From assembly GCF_000380645.1 (NCBI RefSeq), contig NZ_AQXZ01000014.1, forward strand, positions 124,001 through 188,000: a stretch of 64,000 nt of DNA, given 5' to 3'. The DNA is from Smaragdicoccus niigatensis DSM 44881 = NBRC 103563. GTDB lineage: Bacteria > Actinomycetota > Actinomycetes > Mycobacteriales > Mycobacteriaceae. Numbering within the stretch: position 1 is the stretch's first letter; every line of letters begins with the position of its first letter. Positions 41,305-51,821 of this stretch are shown here, piece by piece. A program made the translations under genes and the position numbers. The notes beneath the pieces are model-generated. The model was not told where the DNA came from and made no database searches. It saw only the letters and a program-made list of their open reading frames with translations.

Positions 41305-42225
41305 TCACCCACCACCCCCACAGCCTCCTCCGCCACAGCCGCCGCCACCGCATCCACTGCCGCCCCCGCAGCCGGAACCCGCACCGCCTCCGCCGCAGCC
41401 ACCGCCTGACGCGGAGTGACTGACCATCGGTGAGTCTTCGATCTCCTGACTGAGGTGGCTCATACTCGCGAACGGCGGATCAAGCAGCCACAATGCCGCT
41501 CCGCCAAAGAGCGCGGCCGCCAAACCAGCGTGGGCGGCCCCATACGTCGACAGCGCGGGGCTGTTCGCGGGATGCAGGAAATTCAGCTGGCGATATGACT
41601 GGCGAAGAACCTGTTTTCCGGTGCCGGTGATGCGTGGCACCCGCAGGAAGAAGACCAGGACGGCAATGACCGCCAACAACTCCAGCACGATGACCCAGCT
41701 ATTCGGGTCCTGGTTTGAGCTGCCGATCAATCCGAGGGCACCGAGAAAGAAGACGCCAAGAACGGGAGCGGCGGTGAGGTAGACACGCAGGCGAAATCCT
41801 GGCCCGGCGATCAGATTTTCGTCAACGAGGGCATCGTGAAGCCGTCGAAGGTGGTGCCGGTTCGCCTCCGCCACGGACTTTAGGGTGCGCACTCTCGGAT
41901 CGGCGTACGCGATCGACATCTCGGCCGCCAGTGGGTCGATGACCGTATGGTCACCGTCGGTCGGCCGACGGAGGAGGCCCGCTTTGCCAACGATCCCCGC
42001 GGCGCTCAGCTGGGCCATTCCGGACATGAGCGCGTGGCCGGGACTCACGAGCATGCCGAGTGCCGACGGGTGGAATCGATCGGTGTTGGGGACGCGACCG
42101 GCGGACCGCACCGCGGCGAGGCGAAGAATCACACTCGCAACGACCGCACCAAGAATCAGGCAGAGATAGGTCGCCGGGAATTCATTCCACGGAATCCCGA
42201 AGAATGGGGGCCGGTCGCTGCTCAT
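41305..42225 (-). CDS. TIGR04222-type membrane protein with Cys/Gly tail, copy 3
   Basis: 306 residues, ATG 42225. N-terminal TM (PATYLCLILGAVVASVILRL), HPSALGMLVSPGHALMSGMAQLSAAGIV, central TMs (LTAAPVLGVFFLGALGLIG; WVIVLELLAVIAVLVFFL), and the shared YGAAHAGLAAALFGGAALWLLDP. The tail after EDSPMVSHSAS contains five Cys separated by two to six mostly Gly residues (GGGC, SGC, GGSGC, GGGGC). First of the three paralogs in transcription order; 74 bases separate it from the SdpI-like gene upstream. Confidence 0.85.
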   Translation of the reverse strand: MSSDRPPFFGIPWNEFPATYLCLILGAVVASVILRLAAVRSAGRVPNTDRFHPSALGMLVSPGHALMSGMAQLSAAGIVGKAGLLRRPTDGDHTVIDPLAAEMSIAYADPRVRTLKSVAEANRHHLRRLHDALVDENLIAGPGFRLRVYLTAAPVLGVFFLGALGLIGSSNQDPNSWVIVLELLAVIAVLVFFLRVPRITGTGKQVLRQSYRQLNFLHPANSPALSTYGAAHAGLAAALFGGAALWLLDPPFASMSHLSQEIEDSPMVSHSASGGGCGGGGAGSGCGGGSGCGGGGCGGGGCGGGG

Positions 42226-42299
42226 GTGATGAGTATCGGCATCCCCCGACGCGTTGTTTGTCCTGCGAATGCAGGATCACCGTCGCAGTTCAGCGCGGG

Positions 42300-42707
42300 T
42301 CAGGCACCCGCAGCCGGAGACTCGCACGCGTCGCGCAGACTGCAACCGCCGCACGACTGCCCGCACGAACCGACGGAAGCCTGCGCCTTCGCCGCGCGTG
42401 AACCCACCGTTGCGCCAAATCCGGCCACGACGACCGCGGTGATGATCGCGAGGATCGCGACGATGGCGCCGGTCAGGCCGCCAATGACGTTGATCGTGAG
42501 CCCAGCGGCACCGAGCAGCACGCCGGCGAGGATGGTCGTCGGCGCCGCGATCTTGTTCGCCAGGCGGAACGTGTCCTCGTTCTTGAGCGCCTCGGCCGTG
42601 CGGATTCCCACGAAGCGGTTCGGTGCGAGCAGGCCGAAGAGGGCCGCGATCCCGGTCGCCACCACGACGACGCCGAGTACCCAGAGCACAACCGATACGG
42701 CAATCAC
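42300..42707 (-). CDS. SdpI-like membrane protein with four-cysteine C-terminus
   Basis: 135 residues, GTG 42707. Three hydrophobic helices with the SdpI/YhfL-type motif [25 protein letters not shown] between the first two, then [17 protein letters not shown] and [17 protein letters not shown]. The C-terminus carries [17 protein letters not shown], four Cys in a CxxxCxxCxxxxxC arrangement. SdpI domains are immunity/regulatory membrane modules in Bacillus; here the function is unknown. The Cys cluster could bind metal or be another substrate of the nearby DUF692 enzyme. Divergent from leuS by 71 bases. Confidence 0.8.
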   Translation of the reverse strand: MIAVSVVLWVLGVVVVATGIAALFGLLAPNRFVGIRTAEALKNEDTFRLANKIAAPTTILAGVLLGAAGLTINVIGGLTGAIVAILAIITAVVVAGFGATVGSRAAKAQASVGSCGQSCGGCSLRDACESPAAGA

Positions 42708-42778
42708 GTGTGCAACCTTACGTCCCTGCTCGCAACCTTGGGTTCGGAGGCCTGAGAAGGACGTCTTACCCTGTATTG

Positions 42779-45535
42779 GTGACTGAATCCGCCAACATGC
42801 CCGGCTTTCGCTACAACGCCTCTCTCGCGGGAGACGTGGAACGGCGCTGGCAGGAATTCTGGCGTGAGCAGGGCACGTTCAACGCGCCGAATCCGGTGGG
42901 CCCGTTGGCTGGCGATGTGCCCGCCGACAAGCTGTTCGTATTGGACATGTTCCCCTACCCCAGCGGTGCCGGCCTGCACGTCGGACACCCGCTCGGCTAC
43001 ATCGCGACCGATGTCTACGCGCGCTTTCACCGGATGCAGGGACACAACGTCCTGCACACCCTGGGATATGACGCCTTCGGTCTGCCCGCCGAGCAGTACG
43101 CGGTCCAGACCGGGACGCACCCTCGCACGACGACGGAAAACAACATCAAGACCATGCAGGGACAGCTGGACCGGCTGGGCCTGGGACATGACCGTCGTCG
43201 CGTCATCGCGACCACGGACACCGACTTCTACCACTGGACGCAGTGGATCTTCCTCACGATCTACAACTCCTGGTATGACACCGAGCAGAACAAGGCCCGG
43301 CCGATCAGCGAACTCGAGGTCCCCGCGGACCTGAGCGCGGACGAGCGACGGGTGTACATCGACTCCCGTCGTCTGGTCTACCGCTCCGACTCGCTCGTGA
43401 ACTGGTGCCCGGGTCTGGGCACGGTCCTCGCGAACGAGGAAGTAACGGCCGACGGCCGCAGCGAGCGCGGCAACTTCCCGGTGTTCCGCAAGCACCTCCA
43501 GCAGTGGATGATGCGGATCACCGCGTACTCGGACCGACTGATCGATGACCTCGAGTTCCTGGACTGGCCCGACAAGGTCAAGTCCATGCAGCGCAACTGG
43601 ATCGGCCGTTCGCGCGGTGCCGAGGTGACCTTCAAGGCCGACGGTCACGAGCTCGAAGTCTTCACGACCCGCCCGGACACGCTCTTCGGTGCGACCTATG
43701 TCGTCCTCGCGCCCGAGCACCCGCTCGTGGACACCCTCACCGCTGCGTCCTACCCCGAGGGGGTGGACAGCCGCTGGACGTTCAAAGCGGGCACTCCGGC
43801 CGAGGCGGTCGCGTCCTACCGCAAGGCGATCGCGGCGAAGTCGGATCTCGAGCGCCAGGAGAACAAGGAGAAGACCGGCGTCTTCGTCGGTGAGTACGCG
43901 ATCAACCCGGTCAACGGGCACAAGCTCCCGATCTTCGTCGCTGACTACGTCCTCATGGGCTACGGCACCGGCGCGATCATGGCTGTCCCCGGCCACGACA
44001 CCCGCGACCACGACTTCGCTTCGACGTTCGGACTCGACATCGTCGAGGTCATCAGCGGTGGCACCGAACTCCCCTATATCGGCGACGGCACGTTGGTGAA
44101 TTCGGACTACCTCGACGGTCTGTCGGTCGACGAGGCCAAGGCCAAGGTCATCGCCCAGCTCGAAGCCGATGGGCTGGGACAGGGCAAGATTCAGTACAAG
44201 CTGCGCGACTGGCTGTTCGCCCGCCAGCGCTACTGGGGTGAGCCGTTCCCGATCGTGTACGACGCTGACGGCAACGCCATCGCGCTCCCCGATTCGATGC
44301 TGCCGGTCGAGCTGCCGCAGGTCGATGACTACGCGCCGGTCAGCTTCGATCCCAATGACGCCGACTCTGAGCCGTCCCCTCCCCTGGGCAAGGCCACGGA
44401 CTGGGTCCACGTCGAACTTGACCTGGGCGACGGACTGAAGTCCTACACCCGCGACACCAATGTCATGCCCCAGTGGGCTGGGTCATCCTGGTACCAGCTC
44501 CGGTACATCGACCCGACGAACCCGGATCAGTTCTGCGCGCCGGAGAACGAGGCGTACTGGGTTGGTCCGCGCGGGGCGAATGACCCGGGCGGCGTCGACC
44601 TGTATGTCGGCGGCGTCGAGCACGCGGTTCTGCACCTGCTCTATGCCCGCTTCTGGCACAAGGTTCTCTTCGACCTGGGCTATGTCAGCTCGTGGGAGCC
44701 GTTCCGCCGGCTGTTCAACCAGGGGTACATCCAGGCCTACGCGTTCACCGATGCGCGCGGTGTCTACGTGCCGGCCGCTGAGGTGACCGAGGAGGGCGGC
44801 AAGTTCTTCTACAACGGTGAAGAGGTCAAGCGCGAGTACGGAAAGATGGGCAAGTCGCTCAAGAACGCCGTCGCGCCGGACGAGATCGCCGAGGAGTACG
44901 GTGCTGACACGCTGCGCTTCTACGAGATGTCCATGGGACCGCTCGATGCGTCACGTCCCTGGGCCACCAAGGACGTTGTGGGTGCCCATCGCTTCCTGCA
45001 GCGACTCTGGCGTGTGGTGGTCAACGAGGACACCGGCGAACTGCGAGTAACCGACGACGACCCGGACGACGCGACCATGCGTCTGCTCCACCGCACGATC
45101 GACGGAGTCACGGGCGATTACGCGGCCCTCCGGGACAACACCGCTGGCGCCAAGCTCATCGAGTTGACGAACCACCTGACCAAGCAGTTCCCGAACGGAG
45201 CTCCGCGTGCAGTCGCGGAGCCTCTGGTGCTGATGCTCGCGCCGCTGGCACCGCACATCGCGGAGGAACTGTGGTCGCGACTGGGTCAGGACAAGTCCCT
45301 GGCCCACGGCCCATGGCCAGTTGCGGATCCCGCGTGGCTGACCGTGGACACCGTGGAGTACCCGATCCAGGTCAACGGCAAGGTGCGCAGTCGCATCTCG
45401 GTCGCGGCCGATGCCGACCCGGCGTCGGTTCAGGCGGCGGCCCTCGCCGACGAGAAAATCGTGGCGCTGCTGGACGGCAAGGAGCCACGCAAGGTCATCG
45501 TGATCCCGAAGAAGATGGTGAACGTCGTCCTGTAA
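42779..45535 (+). CDS. leuS: Leucyl-tRNA synthetase
   Basis: 918 residues from GTG 42779. Class I synthetase with the HIGH motif as HVGH ([15 protein letters not shown]), the CP1 editing domain ([37 protein letters not shown]) and KMSKS as KMGKS ([14 protein letters not shown]), followed by the anticodon-binding helical domain and a C-terminal [13 protein letters not shown]. It charges tRNA-Leu. The frame remains open upstream across the SdpI-like gene, but the GTG gives the expected N-terminus, [20 protein letters not shown]. Confidence 0.97.
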   Translation: MTESANMPGFRYNASLAGDVERRWQEFWREQGTFNAPNPVGPLAGDVPADKLFVLDMFPYPSGAGLHVGHPLGYIATDVYARFHRMQGHNVLHTLGYDAFGLPAEQYAVQTGTHPRTTTENNIKTMQGQLDRLGLGHDRRRVIATTDTDFYHWTQWIFLTIYNSWYDTEQNKARPISELEVPADLSADERRVYIDSRRLVYRSDSLVNWCPGLGTVLANEEVTADGRSERGNFPVFRKHLQQWMMRITAYSDRLIDDLEFLDWPDKVKSMQRNWIGRSRGAEVTFKADGHELEVFTTRPDTLFGATYVVLAPEHPLVDTLTAASYPEGVDSRWTFKAGTPAEAVASYRKAIAAKSDLERQENKEKTGVFVGEYAINPVNGHKLPIFVADYVLMGYGTGAIMAVPGHDTRDHDFASTFGLDIVEVISGGTELPYIGDGTLVNSDYLDGLSVDEAKAKVIAQLEADGLGQGKIQYKLRDWLFARQRYWGEPFPIVYDADGNAIALPDSMLPVELPQVDDYAPVSFDPNDADSEPSPPLGKATDWVHVELDLGDGLKSYTRDTNVMPQWAGSSWYQLRYIDPTNPDQFCAPENEAYWVGPRGANDPGGVDLYVGGVEHAVLHLLYARFWHKVLFDLGYVSSWEPFRRLFNQGYIQAYAFTDARGVYVPAAEVTEEGGKFFYNGEEVKREYGKMGKSLKNAVAPDEIAEEYGADTLRFYEMSMGPLDASRPWATKDVVGAHRFLQRLWRVVVNEDTGELRVTDDDPDDATMRLLHRTIDGVTGDYAALRDNTAGAKLIELTNHLTKQFPNGAPRAVAEPLVLMLAPLAPHIAEELWSRLGQDKSLAHGPWPVADPAWLTVDTVEYPIQVNGKVRSRISVAADADPASVQAAALADEKIVALLDGKEPRKVIVIPKKMVNVVL

Positions 45536-45563
45536 CCAGGAGCGGTGCCGAATCGATCAGGCG

Positions 45564-45977
45564 ATGATGGCTCGTATGGGTGCTGTAGAGAACCGTGAAC
45601 TCGTCTGCCGATGGATCGACGGCTGGAACGCAAACGACACGGCCGCCGTCCTGGGCGACGTGTACGCCGAGGACTGGATAGACGGAGATTCGGCGCAGGG
45701 TCCGCATGGTCACGATGGGGTCCGAGCATTCGTGGACGCGTACCTCGGTGCGTTCCCTGACCTGCAGATCAAAATCCTGCAGCTGGTCGCCGACGACGAA
45801 TTCGTCGCTCTCCGTTGGTCGGCGAACGGCACGCACACAGGTCCGCTGTACGGACGGCCACCGTCCATGGCGTCGGTTTCGTTCACGGGTCACACCATGC
45901 ATCGGATCGCCCACGGTAAGATCGCCGCGACCTGGCTGCAGGTCGACACCACCGGCTTGTTCAATCAGCTTCGGTGA
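45564..45977 (+). CDS. SnoaL-like (NTF2-fold) protein
   Basis: 137 residues (ATG at 45576 is an alternative start). NTF2/SnoaL fold: ELVCRWIDGWNANDTAAVLGDVYAEDWID, GVRAFVDAYLGAFPDLQIKI, FVALRWSANGTHTG, and a C-terminal GKIAATWLQVDTTGLFNQL. The family includes ester cyclases and small-molecule isomerases; no specific substrate can be named. It lies 28 bases after leuS and converges on the lipoprotein gene. Confidence 0.8.
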   Translation: MMARMGAVENRELVCRWIDGWNANDTAAVLGDVYAEDWIDGDSAQGPHGHDGVRAFVDAYLGAFPDLQIKILQLVADDEFVALRWSANGTHTGPLYGRPPSMASVSFTGHTMHRIAHGKIAATWLQVDTTGLFNQLR

Positions 45978-46017
45978 ACTGCCAGATAGCGCCGAGGATC
46001 GATAGCGTCGAGGTTGC

Positions 46018-46731
46018 CTAGTTCAGCGGCGGGATGTTGATGCCGATCGACGGCAGGAGCCCGGGCGTGGTGGTCGTGGTCGTTGGAGCAGTCGTCGTCG
46101 ACGGTGTGGTCCCGCCCGTCGCCACCGGTGGCGCCGCGGTGGTCGGGAGCACCGGGGTCTGATCCCGTGCGGGCGTGCGACATGTCCCATCGGCGTTGCG
46201 GGGACAGATTCCGCCGCCGGCCTTCTCCAAACCAACGATCTTCGAGATCCGCCACGCGCCGTCCGCGAAGGTGAGGACGACGGGCTGAAGGTCGAACGTG
46301 AGATCGCCGAGGTTCTCGCCCTTGGCATTCCGGATGTGCTGGGTCACCGTGACCCAGCGGGTGTACTGGGTGTACGTGTCCGTTGTCCCAGGGGCAGGCC
46401 GAATCGTGAAGGTCGGCGTAAGGAACGCGCCTTGCTTGGCCCAGGTGTCCCACTGTGCCGGTGGCTCGTCTTCGAGGTCGATCAACACCGGCAAGACTTC
46501 GGCGGTGACGTACGGCCGGGCCCGCTGGAATGCCGCGGCCTCAGACTTGTCAAAAGCCGGCCGCCAGGTGAAGAGGGTGTCGATCGCCGTCTTGAGGGTT
46601 TCGTCAACCCCGACGGGGAGTTCGTTCTTTGTCGCCGCGGCCTCGCCGAAACATCCGGTGAGAGTGAACGCGCAGGTCAGAAACAAGATCAGCGAGATGG
46701 CCATCCGGTGGAGTCGTGATGCTGTGCGCAT
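46018..46731 (-). CDS. Putative secreted lipoprotein
   Basis: 237 residues, ATG 46731 with GAGG upstream. Signal peptide with lipobox: MAISLILFLTCAFTLTGCFGE, lipidated Cys after LTG. The mature part has a globular NTF2/Mce-associated-like region (WRPAFDKSEAAAFQRARPYVT, then YTRWVTVTQHIRN, FDLQPVVLTFADGAWRISKIV) and a Thr/Pro-rich C-terminal tail. Surface-exposed envelope protein; no defined function. Confidence 0.78.
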   Translation of the reverse strand: MRTASRLHRMAISLILFLTCAFTLTGCFGEAAATKNELPVGVDETLKTAIDTLFTWRPAFDKSEAAAFQRARPYVTAEVLPVLIDLEDEPPAQWDTWAKQGAFLTPTFTIRPAPGTTDTYTQYTRWVTVTQHIRNAKGENLGDLTFDLQPVVLTFADGAWRISKIVGLEKAGGGICPRNADGTCRTPARDQTPVLPTTAAPPVATGGTTPSTTTAPTTTTTTPGLLPSIGINIPPLN

Positions 46732-46875
46732 GACTACCTCCAGCGCCTCGTTGCTTATGCAGTGGCGAGTTTAGCGTGGATCGAGGTCCCAACTAGGGAC
46801 GCGAAAGAGTGCCGTTGATCACTGGGCCTGATCACTCAGCCGGAAAAATGGCGGCGACCTGCGCAAAATAGGACG

Positions 46876-48219
46876 ATGAACCGTCGAGGATTTACCGCCA
46901 CGCAACTTGCGGCGCGGGCCGCGTACATGTTGCGCGGCAACGACCTCGGCACCATGACGACCGCCGCGCCGAAGCTGTACCCGCACATGTGGAGCTGGGA
47001 CGCGGCATTCGTGACCGTGGGACTCGCCGCCTTGAGCGTCGAGCGCGCGATTCTCGAGCTGGACACCCTGCTGTCCGCCCAGTGGCAGAACGGCATGATT
47101 CCGCACATCGTGTTCGCGAACGGGGTTGACGGGTACTTCCCGGGACCGGCCCGCTGGGAGGTCGCGCGCCTGACTCCGAACGCACCCACCGGTGTCGACA
47201 CGTCCGGGATCACCCAGCCGCCGGTCCATGCGATCGCGGTGCAACGCATCCTCGACCACTCGCGCCGGCATGGTCGGACGACCCGCGCGATCGCCGACGA
47301 GTTCCTCGACCGCCGGTGGCAGAACCTCATGCGTTGGCATCGGTGGCTGGCGACGGCACGGGATCCGGAGCGGAGAGGACGAATCCGGATCTACCACGGG
47401 TGGGAATCCGGGATGGACAACTCACCGCGGTGGGATAGGGCGTACTCAGGGATCCGTCCGGGCGCGGTTCCGCCCTATGAACGTGCTGACCTGAACTTCG
47501 TCACTGACGTTTCGCAGCGGCCCTCTGACCTCGAGTACGACCGCTACCTATGGCTGGTCGAACAGATGAAGTCGGTGTCCTATGACGACGAATCAATGTC
47601 CGGGGTCATGGACTTCGCGGTCGAGGACGTCTTCGTCAGTGCGATCTTTGCGCTGGCGTGTGAGGTGCTCGCCGAGATCGGCGAGGAACATTCGAAACCC
47701 AAGAGTGATGTCCGCGATCTGCGGGAGTGGGCCGAGCGATTCCGTGTCGGTGTCGCCGCGACGGCCGATTCTCGATCCGGTGCCGCGCGCGATTTCGACG
47801 TCCGGTCCGGCCGTTGGATCGGAACGGAGACGCTCGCGATGTTCGCGCCACTGCTGTGTGGTGGCCTACCGCGGGACACCGAGCGCGCGCTGCTTCGCAC
47901 TTTCGAGGGACCGCGCTTTTGTGGACATCCGGATCTGTTGTTTCGGGTGCCTCCGTCGACGTCGCCGGTATCGCGCGACTTTCGCCCTCGGGAGTACTGG
48001 CGGGGCCCGGTCTGGCCGGTGATGACGTGGCTGTTCTCGTGGGCATTCGGTCAACGCGGATGGGTTGAACGTTCGCTCGCGCTTCGGGCGGAGGGTCTGC
48101 GCCAGGCGAGCGACGGTACGTTCGCCGAATATTTCGAACCCTTCACCGGTGAGCCACTCGGCAGCATGCAGCAATCGTGGACGGCCGCGGCGGTCCTGGA
48201 TTGGCTGGGCTTGCCGTGA
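46876..48219 (+). CDS. Probable glucosylglycerate hydrolase (GH63)
   Basis: 447 residues, matching the about 446 residues of the mycobacterial enzyme. (alpha/alpha)6-barrel features: YPHMWSWDAAFVTVGLAAL, GMIPHIVFA, the acid motif HGWESGMDNSPRWD (Asp181) and a C-terminal AEYFEPFTGEPLGSMQQSW (Glu418). These two residues line up with the catalytic pair D182/E419 I recall for Mycolicibacterium hassiacum GgH. It would hydrolyse glucosylglycerate, a solute made under nitrogen limitation, to glucose and glycerate. Other GH63-like mannosylglycerate hydrolases cannot be excluded. Confidence 0.75.
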   Translation: MNRRGFTATQLAARAAYMLRGNDLGTMTTAAPKLYPHMWSWDAAFVTVGLAALSVERAILELDTLLSAQWQNGMIPHIVFANGVDGYFPGPARWEVARLTPNAPTGVDTSGITQPPVHAIAVQRILDHSRRHGRTTRAIADEFLDRRWQNLMRWHRWLATARDPERRGRIRIYHGWESGMDNSPRWDRAYSGIRPGAVPPYERADLNFVTDVSQRPSDLEYDRYLWLVEQMKSVSYDDESMSGVMDFAVEDVFVSAIFALACEVLAEIGEEHSKPKSDVRDLREWAERFRVGVAATADSRSGAARDFDVRSGRWIGTETLAMFAPLLCGGLPRDTERALLRTFEGPRFCGHPDLLFRVPPSTSPVSRDFRPREYWRGPVWPVMTWLFSWAFGQRGWVERSLALRAEGLRQASDGTFAEYFEPFTGEPLGSMQQSWTAAAVLDWLGLP

Positions 48220-48232
48220 CACCGTAGGGGGC

Positions 48233-49249
48233 GTGTTGGCGAAGCTGAAGTGGGTTCTCCTCTTCGGCGCGTGCCTCTTGGTCGGTGTCTTCCTCGGTTC
48301 GGTGTTCAAGTCGCCGCCGGATCAGGGGTCGGGAGTGTCCGATAGCCCCGCAGCGCAGGTGCCGGGCGGTGAGAACGCGCCGGACAACAGCATGTTGTGG
48401 TCGATCACGGTCGGCTCGAAGCCGTCGGCCGTGGCTCTCTCGCCGGGCGGCGACGTTGCCTACGTCGCAAACCAGCAGTCTCGAACGGTGACGTTCGTCC
48501 AGACGCGACCACAGCGCGTCGCGGCGACCGTCGAGGTCGGAAACCTACCGTCGGCCGTGGCGCTCGATGCGCAGGGCGGTCTGCTCTACGTCGCGAACAA
48601 CGGGGATGACTCGATCTCTGTTGTGGACATCGACAAGCGGACGGTAGTTGCCACGGTTCCGGTGGGAGACGGACCCAGCGGAATTGCGCTCGACGGCGGG
48701 ACCGCGTTGGTCACCAACTTCGGCGCCGCCACGGTGTCGATTGTGGATCTGGCTACCCGCTCCGTCGCCAATGTCGTCCCGGTGGGCAAAGGGCCCAGTG
48801 CGGTCGTGGTCGATGGTCGGCGGGCCTACGTCACCAACAGTGTCGACCGAAGCCTCAGCGTCATCGACCTCGACGCCCGGACGGTGACCGGGACAGTTGA
48901 CCTCGGGGACAGGCCGTACTCGGTCGCCGCGGACCCGGCGTCCCACCGAGTGTTGGTCACCGCGGTGGACGGGGACAAGGTCATTGTCGTGGACACGGAG
49001 ACATTGCAGTTCAGCGGGCGTTGGACAGTGGGACATGGACCGCAGGGCATCGGAATCGACCCTGGGTCAGGCGTGGCCTACGTGTCCGTGGATGGCCGCG
49101 GACTGGCCTTGGTCGACCTCAGGACGGGAAAGGTCACGACCACGGTCGACGTCGGTACGGCACCGAGCGCGGTGGCCGTCGACCTGGGGAGTCACCTGGT
49201 GGTGGTGACCAATTCCGGGGATCGGTCGATCTCGGTGCGCCAGCCGTGA
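48233..49249 (+). CDS. YVTN-repeat beta-propeller protein, membrane-anchored
   Basis: 338 residues from GTG 48233. An uncleaved signal-anchor (WVLLFGACLLVGVFLGSVF) is followed by a beta-propeller of about seven blades built from the repeat GxxPSAVALxxxGxxxYVAN...SVVDxxxxxVxxTVxVG, for example NLPSAVALDAQGGLLYVANNGDDSISVVD. Extracytoplasmic scaffold; partner unknown. It lies 13 bases after the GgH gene and converges on the oxidoreductase gene. Confidence 0.85.
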   Translation: MLAKLKWVLLFGACLLVGVFLGSVFKSPPDQGSGVSDSPAAQVPGGENAPDNSMLWSITVGSKPSAVALSPGGDVAYVANQQSRTVTFVQTRPQRVAATVEVGNLPSAVALDAQGGLLYVANNGDDSISVVDIDKRTVVATVPVGDGPSGIALDGGTALVTNFGAATVSIVDLATRSVANVVPVGKGPSAVVVDGRRAYVTNSVDRSLSVIDLDARTVTGTVDLGDRPYSVAADPASHRVLVTAVDGDKVIVVDTETLQFSGRWTVGHGPQGIGIDPGSGVAYVSVDGRGLALVDLRTGKVTTTVDVGTAPSAVAVDLGSHLVVVTNSGDRSISVRQP

Positions 49250-49258
49250 TGTCCTGAC

Positions 49259-50029
49259 CTATCCGCCGTTGTGTGCGTCCCGCCAGGCGAGAGCCTGTTT
49301 GACCTTGGTCAGGTCATAGTCCGGACCACCGGTTCCGATCGTGAACAGGGTGACGCCTTCGTCGAGGAAGTCCTGTGCGCGTTCGGCGTCCGGCCAGTCA
49401 TGGGACTTCTCGATGTGGGCGGGGTCAGTTCCCACCGCCGAACAATGTTCGTCGAGAACCGTGATCTTGTGTCGGTAGGTCTCCGGGTCGCCAAAGCAGT
49501 GCCAGATGTCGGCGTACTCGGCGACGAGGCGAAGCGTCTTTCGTTCACCGCCACCTCCGATGAGGATCGGAATCTTGCGGACGGGGGCGGGGTTGAGCAC
49601 CTTCAACCGCGCGTCGATCCTGGCCAGGTATTCCTTGAAGAGCTTCAGGCGGGTGCCGGGCGTTCCGAATTCGTACCCGTACTGGTCGTAGTCCTTCGGG
49701 TACCAACCTGCGCCGATGCCGAGAATCAGTCGGCCGTTGCTGATGTGGTCGACGGTTCGGGCCATGTCGGCGAGCAGGTCGGGATTGCGGTATCCACCGC
49801 CGGTGACAAGGGCACCGAGCTCGACGCGCTCGGTCTGCTCGGCGATCGCACCGAGCATCGTCCAGCACTCGAAGTGCGCGCCTTCTCGGTCTCCGTACAG
49901 CGGGAAGAAGTGGTCCCAATTGAAGACGATGTCGACGCCGAGGTCTTCGCAGCGGCGCACCGCGTCGCGGATGAGGCCATAGTTCGGGGCGTGCTGTGGG
50001 TGTAGCTGAACGCCGATTCTGATCTTCAT
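49259..50029 (-). CDS. LLM-class F420-dependent oxidoreductase
   Basis: 256 residues. Luciferase-like TIM barrel: RIGVQLHPQHAPNYGLIRDAVRRCEDLGVDIVFNWDHFFP, VELGALVTGGGYRNPDLLADMARTVDHISNGRLILGIGAGWYPKDY, then IPILIGGGGERKTLRLVAEYADIWHCFG. The ADIWH and GIGAGWYxKDY strings are characteristic of F420-binding LLM enzymes of actinobacteria. Substrate unknown. The stop is 9 bases from that of the convergent propeller gene. Confidence 0.88.
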   Translation of the reverse strand: MKIRIGVQLHPQHAPNYGLIRDAVRRCEDLGVDIVFNWDHFFPLYGDREGAHFECWTMLGAIAEQTERVELGALVTGGGYRNPDLLADMARTVDHISNGRLILGIGAGWYPKDYDQYGYEFGTPGTRLKLFKEYLARIDARLKVLNPAPVRKIPILIGGGGERKTLRLVAEYADIWHCFGDPETYRHKITVLDEHCSAVGTDPAHIEKSHDWPDAERAQDFLDEGVTLFTIGTGGPDYDLTKVKQALAWRDAHNGG

Positions 50030-50212
50030 TCGTGCACCGTCCTACCTTCGCTCCTCGCTCCTCGGTCCTGCGTCCCTGCGATGCTCCGGGTCGTCCGCTT
50101 TTGACGAGCTTCGCGAGGGCGCTTCAGGGCTCATTTCAGAAGGGTATCGATTCGGCGCGCCCGGCGCTTCGCAGCTCGGGATCGCCGGGCGGAGGACCCA
50201 CACTTTCGTTCC

Positions 50213-51280
<1,068 letters not shown>

Positions 51281-51287
51281 CGAAGAT

Positions 51288-51821
51288 CTAGCCTTCCTGC
51301 GCTCCGCAATCGTGCAGCGTGACGCGCAGGACAAAAGCCGCCTCGGCTCCGATCAGCTCGCTGACGAGAGTCAGCAGCCGACCCAGGAATGCCGGTCCGT
51401 GGGGTGAGTCCGAGGAGGAGTGGGGTGCTCCGTTTGGAGTGCGGGGTGCAAGGTGATGCGCGAGCTCGTGGAGAACCACGAGCTCGCGCATAGCCCAACC
51501 CCGACCGGGCAGTCCGGGCGGAACGGCGATGGTTGCCGATTCCGGCTCATAGTGAGCGGCTGCCTGGCCTGCGCGGCTACGGACCCTCACTGGATCCGCC
51601 GCCTCTGGCCACGTATTTCGCACCCAGTTCAGGGACAGAACGCGGTTGACGTAGTCCTGAACCGACTCGACAGACGCGAACCGACGCTCGATCGGGAGCG
51701 TAATCGTGGACCCGTGGAGCTGCACCTCTCGACGAGAGCTCGACGCCACGTTGTCGAACATCGCGCGCACGAGTTTCTCGGCGTCGTAGACCCGCGACCT
51801 TTGGCTGTCGCGATCGATCAT
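51288..51821 (-). CDS. TIGR04338-type metallohydrolase
   Basis: 177 residues from ATG 51821. Contains the zinc-protease-like motif LVVLHELAHHLAP with a distant acidic/His region (DSPHGPAFLGRLLTLVSELIG), preceded by AAHYEPESATIAVPPG. This is the layout of the small actinobacterial family TIGR04338. Substrate unknown. Its ATG overlaps the stop of the DUF2786 gene (ATGA), so the two are translationally coupled. Confidence 0.85.
   Translation of the reverse strand: MIDRDSQRSRVYDAEKLVRAMFDNVASSSRREVQLHGSTITLPIERRFASVESVQDYVNRVLSLNWVRNTWPEAADPVRVRSRAGQAAAHYEPESATIAVPPGLPGRGWAMRELVVLHELAHHLAPRTPNGAPHSSSDSPHGPAFLGRLLTLVSELIGAEAAFVLRVTLHDCGAQEG

Noticed and set aside
39362-41400. Cys/Gly tails as frameshift or simple-repeat artefacts
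   Set aside because: Each tail follows in frame after the conserved ALFGGAxLWL segment, and three independent copies with different codon and residue make-up all keep spaced Cys.
42226-42299. CRISPR or riboswitch near the Cys-tail cluster
   Set aside because: No repeated spacers and no conserved aptamer pattern; only a short ordinary intergenic space.
42704-44410. 568-codon open frame antisense to leuS
   Set aside because: Antisense to a complete LeuS; no recognisable motif.
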